Of a stretch of DNA of 50,050 nt, positions 1 through 7,404 are shown piece after piece; positions within the stretch are counted from its first letter, which is position 1; each line of letters starts with the position of its first letter. The DNA lies in assembly GCA_023137125.1 (NCBI GenBank), contig JAGLPW010000150.1, positions 1-50,050 of the forward strand. The letters run 5' to 3'. The notes under the pieces are model-generated. The model did no database searches. It saw only the letters and a program-made list of their open reading frames with translations, and was not told the DNA's origin. Made by a program: the position numbers and the translations under genes. This stretch comes from Candidatus Cloacimonadota bacterium (lineage in GTDB: Bacteria > Cloacimonadota > Cloacimonadia > Cloacimonadales > TCS61).

Positions 1-29
1 GTTTTCCAAATTTCGTTTAGAAGTCCCAT
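1..29 (-). CDS. Partial gene, first codons only (runs off left edge)
   Basis: Only the beginning is inside the window. On the minus strand an ATG at 29 follows a good ribosome-binding site (AAGAGGAAAA) and opens a frame reading MGLLNEIWK. It begins 12 bases after the stop of the Cys-rich gene at 42-422, so it is probably the next gene of the copper operon. The short start loosely resembles the N-terminus of the LDCC-type peptides found elsewhere in this regulon, but nine residues are too few to assign a family. Confidence 0.45.
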
Positions 30-41
30 TTTTCCTCTTAT

Positions 42-422
42 TTATAACTTATGACAGCCTTTTTGTTCTGCTTTTTGTCCACAGCCAGTAGGCTTACATC
101 CCTCTTCTTTTACTTCATTAGAACAATGATTTTTTAGTACAGCTAATTCACAAGTTTTATTTACATCATCAAGTTTACACTCATCTGTACAAACGTGATT
201 CTTAGCAATTTCACATTTTTCTGTACATACATGGTTTTTCCCTGCATTTTTCTCTGCACAACATGGCATCGTACAATCAGGTCCACATTCCTTTTTTACT
301 TCTTCGTGCTTACTTTCTGTAATACCAGCTTGGTCTTCAGTTTTTTCGCTTACAACTTCTCCGAATAGATTCATTGAGAATGCTATCACCATCATCATTA
401 TTACGATCATACTTTTTTTCAT
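42..422 (-). CDS. Secreted Cys-rich protein with NHVCxxxC repeats
   Basis: This is a 126-aa protein with an N-terminal hydrophobic signal peptide (about residues 1-21) and a hydrophilic mature part carrying 13 cysteines and several histidines. Motifs include ECGPDC, MPCC, NHVCTEKC, NHVCTDEC and NHC. The NHVCxxxC unit occurs twice here and once more at the C-terminus of the neighbouring DUF3347 protein. The ribosome-binding site is AAGGAGAGAG before the ATG at 422. It is the seventh recognisable gene behind the CsoR-controlled promoter at 7334-7362. I infer a periplasmic metal-binding role, most likely copper, from the Cys/His content and the operon. I do not recognise a named family, and other soft metals are possible. 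Confidence 0.75.
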   Translation of the reverse strand: MKKSMIVIMMMVIAFSMNLFGEVVSEKTEDQAGITESKHEEVKKECGPDCTMPCCAEKNAGKNHVCTEKCEIAKNHVCTDECKLDDVNKTCELAVLKNHCSNEVKEEGCKPTGCGQKAEQKGCHKL

Positions 423-525
423 TTTTTTCTCTCTCCTTTTTTTATTATTGCATCTTATATTTGGAGTTCATAATCGTATTACAATTTAGAATAACACGGT
501 TATGATTATTCCATGATACTTTTAA

Positions 526-1068
526 TTACATGTTAGGATAATCACAATTTTCATCGCAAACATGGTTTTCTGCAATTTCTGCACCCATCGAAACAATTTC
601 ACCGCACTTCAGCATACTCGCTCCGTAATACGGATTGCGAATTTCTTTTCCCATTTGTAACCATGAACCAGGATTCATCGAACAATAAGCAACATTAATT
701 CCTACGGGTTTCATCATTGTTGCCCACATTGCCATAGGTTTAGAAAGATCATTAAATGCCTTTCGCATTGATTTGATATTGCTGGCTTTGCTCAGATCTG
801 TTGCTGCATCTGATATATTAGTGGGAATACTATTAAAGTGATCTTTATGCTCTCCCATTACAGTACTTGTATCGAGTTTTTTTGTTAAGTACAATATTGC
901 TTTTGCAATATCATTTACGTTTTCAGTTTTGTCATTAACCAAAGTATCTTTTATCTTTATATACTCAACCGTGATCTTATTCATTGTGTCATCAAACGAA
1001 TCATCAGCAAATAATGATATTGATAAAACCATCATTGCCATTGTTAATACAATTATACTTCTTTTCAT
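526..1068 (-). CDS. DUF3347 domain protein, secreted, with NHVCxxxC tail
   Basis: This is a 180-aa secreted protein with a signal peptide at residues 1-20. The body matches the DUF3347 pattern: a helical region, then YCSMNPGSW near residue 126 and IRNPYYGASMLKCG near residue 145. That family is common beside Cus/Czc efflux genes and is thought to be periplasmic and metal-related. The last residues add NHVCDENC, the motif repeated in the Cys-rich protein encoded next. I chose the ATG at 1068 because GGAGGACA lies just upstream; an in-frame ATG at 1104 lacks a comparable site and would spoil the signal peptide. It lies between the LDCC-type peptide and the Cys-rich gene. The family call is firm, the copper role inferred. 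Confidence 0.8.
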   Translation of the reverse strand: MKRSIIVLTMAMMVLSISLFADDSFDDTMNKITVEYIKIKDTLVNDKTENVNDIAKAILYLTKKLDTSTVMGEHKDHFNSIPTNISDAATDLSKASNIKSMRKAFNDLSKPMAMWATMMKPVGINVAYCSMNPGSWLQMGKEIRNPYYGASMLKCGEIVSMGAEIAENHVCDENCDYPNM

Positions 1069-1093
1069 TTTGTCCTCCATTTTGTTATTCTTT

Positions 1094-1219
1094 TTACATT
1101 TCATTACGTGGTTTATTCAATTCGCAGCAATTAGCACGTTTACTGCCAAATTGCACTTGGTTTTCTTTGGCAAGCCTTATCAAAAAGGCATTCCATGATT
1201 TTTTTATTTTCCTATACAT
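1094..1219 (-). CDS. 41-aa LDCC-type putative metal-binding peptide (copy 1)
   Basis: This short frame encodes 41 residues with a basic, amphipathic N-terminal half (KIKKSWNAFLIRLAKEN) and the C-terminal core CCELNK. It matches the LDCC-motif family of very small putative metal-binding proteins, here with the variant ANCCELNK. It is clearly paralogous, at both DNA and protein level, to the peptide at 10175-10306 in the second copper operon; that conservation is the main support for its being a gene. It lies 48 bases after the cusA stop and its end is 25 bases before the DUF3347 start. Its ribosome-binding site (AAAGAGAAATT) is modest. A copper-handling role is inferred. Confidence 0.75.
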   Translation of the reverse strand: MYRKIKKSWNAFLIRLAKENQVQFGSKRANCCELNKPRNEM

Positions 1220-1267
1220 AATTTCTCTTTATTGTATAAATCCATAACTAATTTTAGTTCCCTTCTG

Positions 1268-4200
1268 TTATTTCTCTTTTAAAAGTAAGTGTCTTTTCCA
1301 TAAATAATAGATCGTGGGCAGTAAAATCAACGTCATTATTGCTGATGAGATCAACCCTCCAACCATCGGAGCTGCAATTCTTTTCATCACACGGATCCCT
1401 GTGGAAGTTCCAAACATAATAGGCATAAGTCCGATAACATCAGTTGCAACTGTCATTAATATCGGTCTTACACGTTCGGCAGAACCTTCCATAATTGCTC
1501 TTTTCAGATCGCTGAGAGTGTTAAGCTTTCCTTTAGATTTCCATCGGTTAAACGCTTCATCAAGATATACTAGAAGAACTACTCCGTTTTCGGCTGCAAG
1601 ACCTGCTAGAGCGATAAATCCCACTCCAACTGCTACAGAAAAATTGTAGCCTGCAAAAAACATCAGCCAAATTCCACCAACCAAAGCAAAGGGAACAGTA
1701 ATCATCATAATCAGGCTTTCGGTGACATTTCTGAAGTTCATAATTAAAATTAAAAAGATGAGAGCCAGTGTGATTGGAACGACTATTCTCAAACGCTTTG
1801 CCGCTCTCTGCATATATTCAAATTGACCTGACCAAACAATAGAAACCCCATCGGGAATTTTTACATTATTGCTGATAAGTTCTTTAGCATTTTTCACAAA
1901 ACCACCAACATCGGATGTTTTCAAATCCACGTAGATCCAGGCTGTTCTTCTGGCGTTTTCACTTTTTATCATTGGTGGTCCTTTCACTATCTTGATGTCT
2001 GCAACCTGTCCCAAAGGTACAGCATAACCTTGCGGACTTGTAATGGTCAGTCTCTCTAATTTTTCGATACTATTTCTCAATTCTCTAGGAAAACGCACGT
2101 TAATCGGATACCTTTCTAGTCCTTCCACAACCCAACTAACATTCATTCCACCGACAGCGCTTTTTATAACGTCCTGGATATCTCCAACGAGCAACCCTTC
2201 ACGAGCTGCTCTTTCTCTATCGATATCTATATCGATAAAATTTCCGCCTGTAACACGTTCTGAATATGCTGAAAGGACATCCGGCAACGGACGCAGAAGT
2301 GCTTCAATTTGTTCACCGATTTCAGAAAGTTGCTTCAGATCTTCACCCATCAGTTTTATTCCCACCGGAGTTTTAATTCCGGTAGCCAACATATCTATTC
2401 GTGTCTTTATGGGCATTGTCCAACTGTTCGTAAGCCCAGGGAATTGCACCATTTCATCCAATTCTTTAATGATATCTTCAATGGTTTTTCCTTTAGGCCA
2501 TTCCTTTTTATCAGTTAAAGTGATTGTGGTTTCAATCATCGATAGTGGAGCCGGATCTGTAGAAGTATCTGCTCTTCCAATTTTACCCAAAGTATGTGCA
2601 ACCTGCGGATGAGATGCTATAAGTTTATCTGTCTGCTGCAAAAGTTCTTTGGCTTTTGTAATGCTTATTCCCGGTGGTGTTGTGGGCATATACAATAGGT
2701 CACCTTCGTTCAGAGCCGGCATAAATTCCGAACCAAGCTGAACAAAAGGAATAAGAGTTGTAAACAATATAACAGCAGCTAAAATCAAAACAAGGACTGG
2801 GAAACGTAGAACGAATCGGATAATGGGTTTGTAGATTTTAATGAAGAAAGCAGCGATCGGGTTATCCTTTTCTTTGCGAATCTTTCCCTTTACAAAATAG
2901 AACATCAACACAGGGATAATGGTTATTGCCAAAATCGCAGAAGCACCCATTGCGAATGTTTTGGTTAAGGCAAGTGGTGTGAATAATCTTCCTTCCTGCT
3001 GCTGAAGTGTGAATACCGGTAAAAAACTAATGGTAACGATGAGGAGTGAAAAGAAAAGTGCAGGACCAACTTCCTTAGCAGCTTTCAACACAAGTTCCGG
3101 ATGCGAAGTGTCGGAGAAACGTTCTCGCTGTTTATGAAGATTTTCCACCATCACAATAGAAGCATCAACCATCACCCCGATAGCAATAGCAATTCCTCCC
3201 AGGCTCATAATATTTGCTGAAATCCCAAATATATGCATAATAATAAAACTGATAAGAATTCCTACAGGCAAAGAGAAAATAGCTACAAAAGCAGAACGGA
3301 AATGCAACAGGAAAAGAATCGAAACCAACGCTACTGCCAGCATTTGCAACAAAAGTGTGCTCTTTAGTGTGTTGATGGAACGTTGAATCAAACTAGATCG
3401 ATCGTAAGATGTATGGATTTCTACACCTTCCGGTAAACCACTTTTCAATTCTTCCAGTTTTGCTTTTACATCTTTTATCACAGCCATTGCATTTTCACCG
3501 TAACGCATAACAATAATTCCCGAAACCGCTTCACCTTCACCATTCATTTCGATGATCCCTCGGCGTAATTCTGGTCCGATATGAATATCTGCCACTTGCG
3601 AAAGCAGGATAGGAATTTTTGCTTGATTATCATATCCGATAGGAATGCTTTTCAAATCTTCAATTGACGATATATATCCTTTGGCACGGATCATATATTC
3701 CGTTTCGCCCATTTCAATAAGTTTACCACCGACATCGTTATTGGAACGTTTAATAGCCATATTTACTTTCTGCAAACTTATTCCGTAAGCTCGCAATTTT
3801 TCGGGATCTACTTCCACCTGGTATTGTTTCACATATCCACCGGCACTTGCTACTTCCGATACTCCAGGAACAGACATTAACTCATACCTAAGATACCAAT
3901 CTTGAATGGATCGGAGCTCTTGCAGATCGTGTCTGCCTGATGTTAGTGAATACATATATACCCAGCCTACTCCTGTTGCGTCGGGACCAAGCTGAACATT
4001 TACATCTTTCGGTAATTTCCCCTGTGCTACGTTCAAATATTCCAACACACGAGATCTTGCCCAATAAATATCTGTTCCATCTTCGAAGATCACATATACC
4101 ATCGAAAAACCGAAGAAAGAATATCCTCTTACACTTTTAGCAAACGGAACCGAAAGCATTGCAGAAGTAAGTGGATAAGTAACTTGCTCTTCTACAACTT

Positions 4201-4375
4201 GTGGTCCTTGACCAGGAAATTTACTGAAAATAATAACCTGTACATCAGAGAGATCGGGGATCGCATCAACTGCTGTATTGTTCATAGACCAAATACCGAT
4301 TCCTATAATTACAACCGTAAAAATAATGATAAAGACCCTATTTTTGACGGAAAATTCTATAATTTTATTCAACAT
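1268..4375 (-). CDS. cusA: CusA-type heavy-metal efflux RND transporter
   Basis: This is a 1035-aa inner-membrane pump of the resistance-nodulation-division superfamily, full length for the CusA/CzcA branch. The first transmembrane helix lies near residues 10-30. The proton-relay helix reads VMVDASIVMVENLHK near residue 404. The CusA-like segment IDMLATGIKTPVGIK is near residue 660. These features favour monovalent-metal (Cu/Ag) export over the CzcA type. With the adaptor and TolC-type genes just upstream it would form a tripartite pump carrying Cu(I) out across both membranes. It starts 10 bases after the adaptor stop, in the CsoR-controlled operon. The family is certain; copper specificity rests on motif and regulator. 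Confidence 0.93.
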   Translation of the reverse strand: MLNKIIEFSVKNRVFIIIFTVVIIGIGIWSMNNTAVDAIPDLSDVQVIIFSKFPGQGPQVVEEQVTYPLTSAMLSVPFAKSVRGYSFFGFSMVYVIFEDGTDIYWARSRVLEYLNVAQGKLPKDVNVQLGPDATGVGWVYMYSLTSGRHDLQELRSIQDWYLRYELMSVPGVSEVASAGGYVKQYQVEVDPEKLRAYGISLQKVNMAIKRSNNDVGGKLIEMGETEYMIRAKGYISSIEDLKSIPIGYDNQAKIPILLSQVADIHIGPELRRGIIEMNGEGEAVSGIIVMRYGENAMAVIKDVKAKLEELKSGLPEGVEIHTSYDRSSLIQRSINTLKSTLLLQMLAVALVSILFLLHFRSAFVAIFSLPVGILISFIIMHIFGISANIMSLGGIAIAIGVMVDASIVMVENLHKQRERFSDTSHPELVLKAAKEVGPALFFSLLIVTISFLPVFTLQQQEGRLFTPLALTKTFAMGASAILAITIIPVLMFYFVKGKIRKEKDNPIAAFFIKIYKPIIRFVLRFPVLVLILAAVILFTTLIPFVQLGSEFMPALNEGDLLYMPTTPPGISITKAKELLQQTDKLIASHPQVAHTLGKIGRADTSTDPAPLSMIETTITLTDKKEWPKGKTIEDIIKELDEMVQFPGLTNSWTMPIKTRIDMLATGIKTPVGIKLMGEDLKQLSEIGEQIEALLRPLPDVLSAYSERVTGGNFIDIDIDRERAAREGLLVGDIQDVIKSAVGGMNVSWVVEGLERYPINVRFPRELRNSIEKLERLTITSPQGYAVPLGQVADIKIVKGPPMIKSENARRTAWIYVDLKTSDVGGFVKNAKELISNNVKIPDGVSIVWSGQFEYMQRAAKRLRIVVPITLALIFLILIMNFRNVTESLIMMITVPFALVGGIWLMFFAGYNFSVAVGVGFIALAGLAAENGVVLLVYLDEAFNRWKSKGKLNTLSDLKRAIMEGSAERVRPILMTVATDVIGLMPIMFGTSTGIRVMKRIAAPMVGGLISSAIMTLILLPTIYYLWKRHLLLKEK

Positions 4376-4385
4376 AACAGGTAAC

Positions 4386-5744
4386 TTACTGCTCTTTCTC
4401 TATCAAGTCCATTCCGCAAATCGGACAGTCACCGGCTTCGTCCTGAACAATCGTCGGATGCATAGGACAAGTAAAATAAGTACTACCGGAATGGTCGTGA
4501 TCATCAACTGATCCGGAATTTAAAGTTGATTTAAATTTTGCATCCAGAAGTTTTTGAACTGCTTCCTGTAATTGGCTTTCGGAATCCATAAGAAATTGTC
4601 CTGAAACGACTACAATTTCATTTTCCTCCAATCCGGAAATTACTTCGGAATAGTAATTCGAATCATCAGCTAAACCTGTTTGGATTTCACGAGGTTCAAA
4701 TTTACCGTTTCCTCTACTGATGAATACTATTTTTCTTTCTCCGGTATTAATTATTGCTTCTGTGGGAACAGTAAGAACGTTTTTCGCACGTTCAGATTCA
4801 ATCCTTACAGTTGCAAACATTCCGGGTTTCATTGTCAGATCGGGGTTTTTCAGTTCTATCCTGATCTTTTGAGTTCGTGTTTTGGGATTCAAAGTAGGAT
4901 AGATAAATGAGATATGACTTGTTTGGATTTTGCCTGGTAAGTTTGTAAATTCTAATGTAACTTGCTGACCGGGTTTCACAGATATAGAATCGAATTCATA
5001 TAGATCTGCAATTATCCAAATGTTATCTAAATTTCCGATATGATAAAGATCGGCTCCAGCCTTTACTTTAGAACCTTCTTTGATATTTTTATGAAGGATA
5101 TGTCCCGAAAAAGGTGATATTAAAATTACATTTTGTTGAGCATTATTTTCAGAAATTATCTTATCCAAATGTTTCTGCGGGATATTCCACAAACGCAATC
5201 TTTTTTGGGCAGCTTTAGCAATGTTATTGTCTTTTCCATAAGTATTTACGGCGAGTAAATATTCTTCTTGTGCAGATATAAGTTCGGGTGAGTAAATTTC
5301 AAAAAGTTTTTCACCCCTTCTTATTTCCTGTCCGACCTTATCTGCAAATATTTTCTCTATCCAACCCGAAAACCGCAGATTTACGGAATAACTTTTATTA
5401 TCTGCAATTTCAACTTTTCCGATAGTTCGAATAGTGTGAGAAATATCTCTGTAACTTACATGTTTTACACGAACTCCCATATTTTGCACAATTGTAGGAT
5501 CAATGGTGATAGAACCTGTTGTTTTTTTGTTTTCGCTTTTATCTCCTTTTTCCAAAACCAGATCCATTCCGCAGATCGGGCAGTCACCCTCTTCATCCTG
5601 AACAACCGTAGGATGCATCGGGCATGTGTAATATTCGGTATCTGAATGATTATGTTCTGTAGTTTGTTTTGATGTGCAACTTGCAAGAATAAAAACAATT
5701 ATTAGCAGAACAGAACTGATTATATATAGATTTCTGTTTTTCAT
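4386..5744 (-). CDS. cusB: CusB-type periplasmic adaptor with two heavy-metal-binding domains
   Basis: This is a 452-aa membrane-fusion protein of an RND efflux system. A signal sequence ends in the lipobox LASC, so Cys23 is probably lipidated. A YHS-like heavy-metal-binding domain follows at about residues 38-66 (TCPMHP then CPICGMDL). The central part has the usual lipoyl/hairpin and beta-barrel adaptor regions. A second, nearly identical metal-binding domain lies at the extreme C-terminus. Having the domain at both ends is less common than a single copy. The start has a strong site (GGAGAAAAATT) and overlaps the TolC stop by 4 bases (ATGA). It should couple the TolC channel to CusA and may pass metal to the pump. 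Confidence 0.9.
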   Translation of the reverse strand: MKNRNLYIISSVLLIIVFILASCTSKQTTEHNHSDTEYYTCPMHPTVVQDEEGDCPICGMDLVLEKGDKSENKKTTGSITIDPTIVQNMGVRVKHVSYRDISHTIRTIGKVEIADNKSYSVNLRFSGWIEKIFADKVGQEIRRGEKLFEIYSPELISAQEEYLLAVNTYGKDNNIAKAAQKRLRLWNIPQKHLDKIISENNAQQNVILISPFSGHILHKNIKEGSKVKAGADLYHIGNLDNIWIIADLYEFDSISVKPGQQVTLEFTNLPGKIQTSHISFIYPTLNPKTRTQKIRIELKNPDLTMKPGMFATVRIESERAKNVLTVPTEAIINTGERKIVFISRGNGKFEPREIQTGLADDSNYYSEVISGLEENEIVVVSGQFLMDSESQLQEAVQKLLDAKFKSTLNSGSVDDHDHSGSTYFTCPMHPTIVQDEAGDCPICGMDLIEKEQ

Positions 5745-7000
5745 AATTTTTCTCCGATTAAAGTTTCGATTGTTGTTTCATACATTTTAAATTTATATTT
5801 TGATTTCAACAAGATTTTCTCAAATTGAATAAGTTGAAGTTGAGCTTGATAGAGGTCTGCAAAATTTGCTCTACCTGTTTCGTAAGACTTAAGCTCAGAA
5901 TGAAAGACTTTTTCCGCATCCGGATTAAGGTTATTGTTGTAGTTAATGATCTTATTTTTTTGCCGTTCCAAACCTGACGTTGCCATTATAAGCATTTCAG
6001 AGATTTTATTCAGAACATTTTTATAGCTCTCATCTACCGCTTTCTCCATAAATAATGCATTATTCAATTTTGCTTTTGTTCTGCCTTTTATATCTAAAGG
6101 AATAGGGAAAGAGAAACCTACAGAGGCAAAATCCACATTTCCCATTGTTCCAATATCCTTTCTGATTCGATAACCTGCCCACAAAGTGATATCAGGTAAT
6201 CGCTCACTTTGAGCCGATAAAAAGATAAGTCTCTTCATATTAGAAGTTTCTTCGATCTTCTTTAGAAGAGGTCGGTTTTGGATCGCTGTTTGCAAAAGAG
6301 GATCAAGATCAAGGTCGAGATCGAGGTTAAGGTCAAGGTTTTCAGTGTTAATAAATGTATTTACATCACGATTCAGAACAGAATTAATTGTTGCTTGTAT
6401 TTCACTTTCTTTTTGCTCGAAATCATCTAGATCATCAAGAAGTTTTTCTTTCATTAACGTCATTCTAAGGATATCTGACTGAGCAGATTTTCCAATTTCA
6501 TATTTATTGATCATTGTTTCGATAAGATCTTCTAAAAGCGAAATGTGTTTTAAAGAAATTGCCTTCAATTCTCTGTTCAAAACCAATTGGTAATAAGCTT
6601 TCTTTACTTTATCTTTCAATTGAATCTTTAGTTCTGCAAGTTCATAACTTTTTACCTGACCTTCAGATTCAGCTATTGCTTTTCGTTTTCTGTTCTTGCC
6701 TGGGAACGGAATCGTTTGCATTAGTTTTAACTGAATTCCTGACATCGGATTTTCATCTAATTTCCAAGTATCATATGGAACATTGCTATATTCAACAGCA
6801 AACATCGGATCCATTAGTTTTTGCACAAATATTTCTTTCTCATTTAATGCCTCGATCTGAAATTCAATAGATGAAATCTCAGGATTGGCAACCATGGCTT
6901 TGTTTATCAATATTTCAAGATCATTATCTGCAAAAAGAGAAAATGAAACAACTGTAAGCAAGATAAAGAGCAAGAGTTTTTTGTATTCCATAATATTCAT
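5741..7000 (-). CDS. TolC-family outer membrane channel (CusC-like)
   Basis: This is a 419-aa outer-membrane factor with a signal peptide (residues 1-24) and two long alpha-helical repeats typical of TolC/CusC. It would be the exit duct for the CusA/CusB pump. The ATG at 7000 overlaps the csoR stop by one base, and GAGGAAATA just upstream serves as ribosome-binding site. An oddity is a run of alternating Leu and Asp/Asn (about residues 220-234) encoded by a hexamer-like DNA repeat at 6301-6340, between the two halves of the protein. Length and order fit the family; substrate is inferred from the operon. Confidence 0.88.
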   Translation of the reverse strand: MNIMEYKKLLLFILLTVVSFSLFADNDLEILINKAMVANPEISSIEFQIEALNEKEIFVQKLMDPMFAVEYSNVPYDTWKLDENPMSGIQLKLMQTIPFPGKNRKRKAIAESEGQVKSYELAELKIQLKDKVKKAYYQLVLNRELKAISLKHISLLEDLIETMINKYEIGKSAQSDILRMTLMKEKLLDDLDDFEQKESEIQATINSVLNRDVNTFINTENLDLNLDLDLDLDPLLQTAIQNRPLLKKIEETSNMKRLIFLSAQSERLPDITLWAGYRIRKDIGTMGNVDFASVGFSFPIPLDIKGRTKAKLNNALFMEKAVDESYKNVLNKISEMLIMATSGLERQKNKIINYNNNLNPDAEKVFHSELKSYETGRANFADLYQAQLQLIQFEKILLKSKYKFKMYETTIETLIGEKL

Positions 7001-7308
7001 TATTTCCTCATCAATTTGTTTATGGTTATCATAACTTCCTCAATCACTTCTGTTTTCCCTTCTTGTATCTGTTCAACAACGCAACTTTTCATATGAGCTT
7101 CCAAAAGTAATTTAGAGACAGATGTTAATGCAGATTGAACAGCAGAGATCTGGTTCAAAACATCATCACAATAAACATCTTCACTTATCATCCGATTAAT
7201 TCCGCGAATTTGTCCTTCAATCCTATTAAGCCTATTCTTGAAATCCTTCTTCGCCTCTTCGGAATGGTGTGCATGCCTAATATTACAATGTTCGCAACGT
7301 TCATTCAT
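7000..7308 (-). CDS. csoR: Cu(I)-sensing repressor CsoR
   Basis: This is a 102-aa CsoR/RcnR (DUF156) family repressor. Counting from the ATG at 7308, Cys47, His72 and Cys76 reproduce the Cys-x24-His-x3-Cys ligand spacing of Cu(I)-sensing CsoR. The RIEGQIRG helix is also present. The N-terminus has an extra Cys/His cluster (CEHCNIRHAHH). I chose 7308 because AGGAGGAACT lies directly upstream; the longer frame from 7401 would read through the promoter and operator. The gene sits first in the operon behind a 17-bp GC-rich palindrome, so it very likely autoregulates. Known members release DNA on binding Cu(I), which would switch on this operon and the one ending in copA. Confidence 0.93.
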   Translation of the reverse strand: MNERCEHCNIRHAHHSEEAKKDFKNRLNRIEGQIRGINRMISEDVYCDDVLNQISAVQSALTSVSKLLLEAHMKSCVVEQIQEGKTEVIEEVMITINKLMRK

Positions 7309-7318
7309 AGTTCCTCCT

Positions 7319-7335
7319 ATACCCTCGGGGGGTAT
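7319..7335. promoter_or_regulatory. CsoR operator 1
   Basis: The 17-bp pseudo-palindrome ATACCCTCGGGGGGTAT has half-sites ATACCC and GGGTAT separated by 5 bases. It lies between the csoR ribosome-binding site and the -10 element, in otherwise AT-rich DNA. It matches the G/C-rich centre plus AT flanks known for CsoR operators, and its half-sites are identical to those of the site at 10907-10923. Confidence 0.85.
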
Positions 7336-7362
7336 CTGATTAAATGACCTTTTTTCTGTCAA
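7334..7362 (-). promoter_or_regulatory. Promoter of the csoR-cus operon
   Basis: On the minus strand a perfect -35 box TTGACA (7362-7357) is followed after 17 bases by TCAGAT (7339-7334) as a plausible -10. The -10 overlaps the CsoR operator by two bases, so bound CsoR would block RNA polymerase. Confidence 0.6.
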
Positions 7363-7404
7363 GTACAAATTTAAAAAGTGAGATTTATTTTTTGTTCTCA
7401 ATTG

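Noticed and set aside
929-1247. Plus-strand frames of 87-89 codons opposite the DUF3347 and LDCC-type genes
   Set aside because: Shadows of the minus-strand genes; no ribosome-binding sites and low-complexity hydrophobic translations.
2043-2612. 189-codon plus-strand frame inside cusA
   Set aside because: Antisense shadow of a clear RND transporter; serine-rich translation without family features.
7363-7401. Longer csoR start at 7401
   Set aside because: It would translate through the promoter and operator; the ATG at 7308 has AGGAGG and gives the normal CsoR length.
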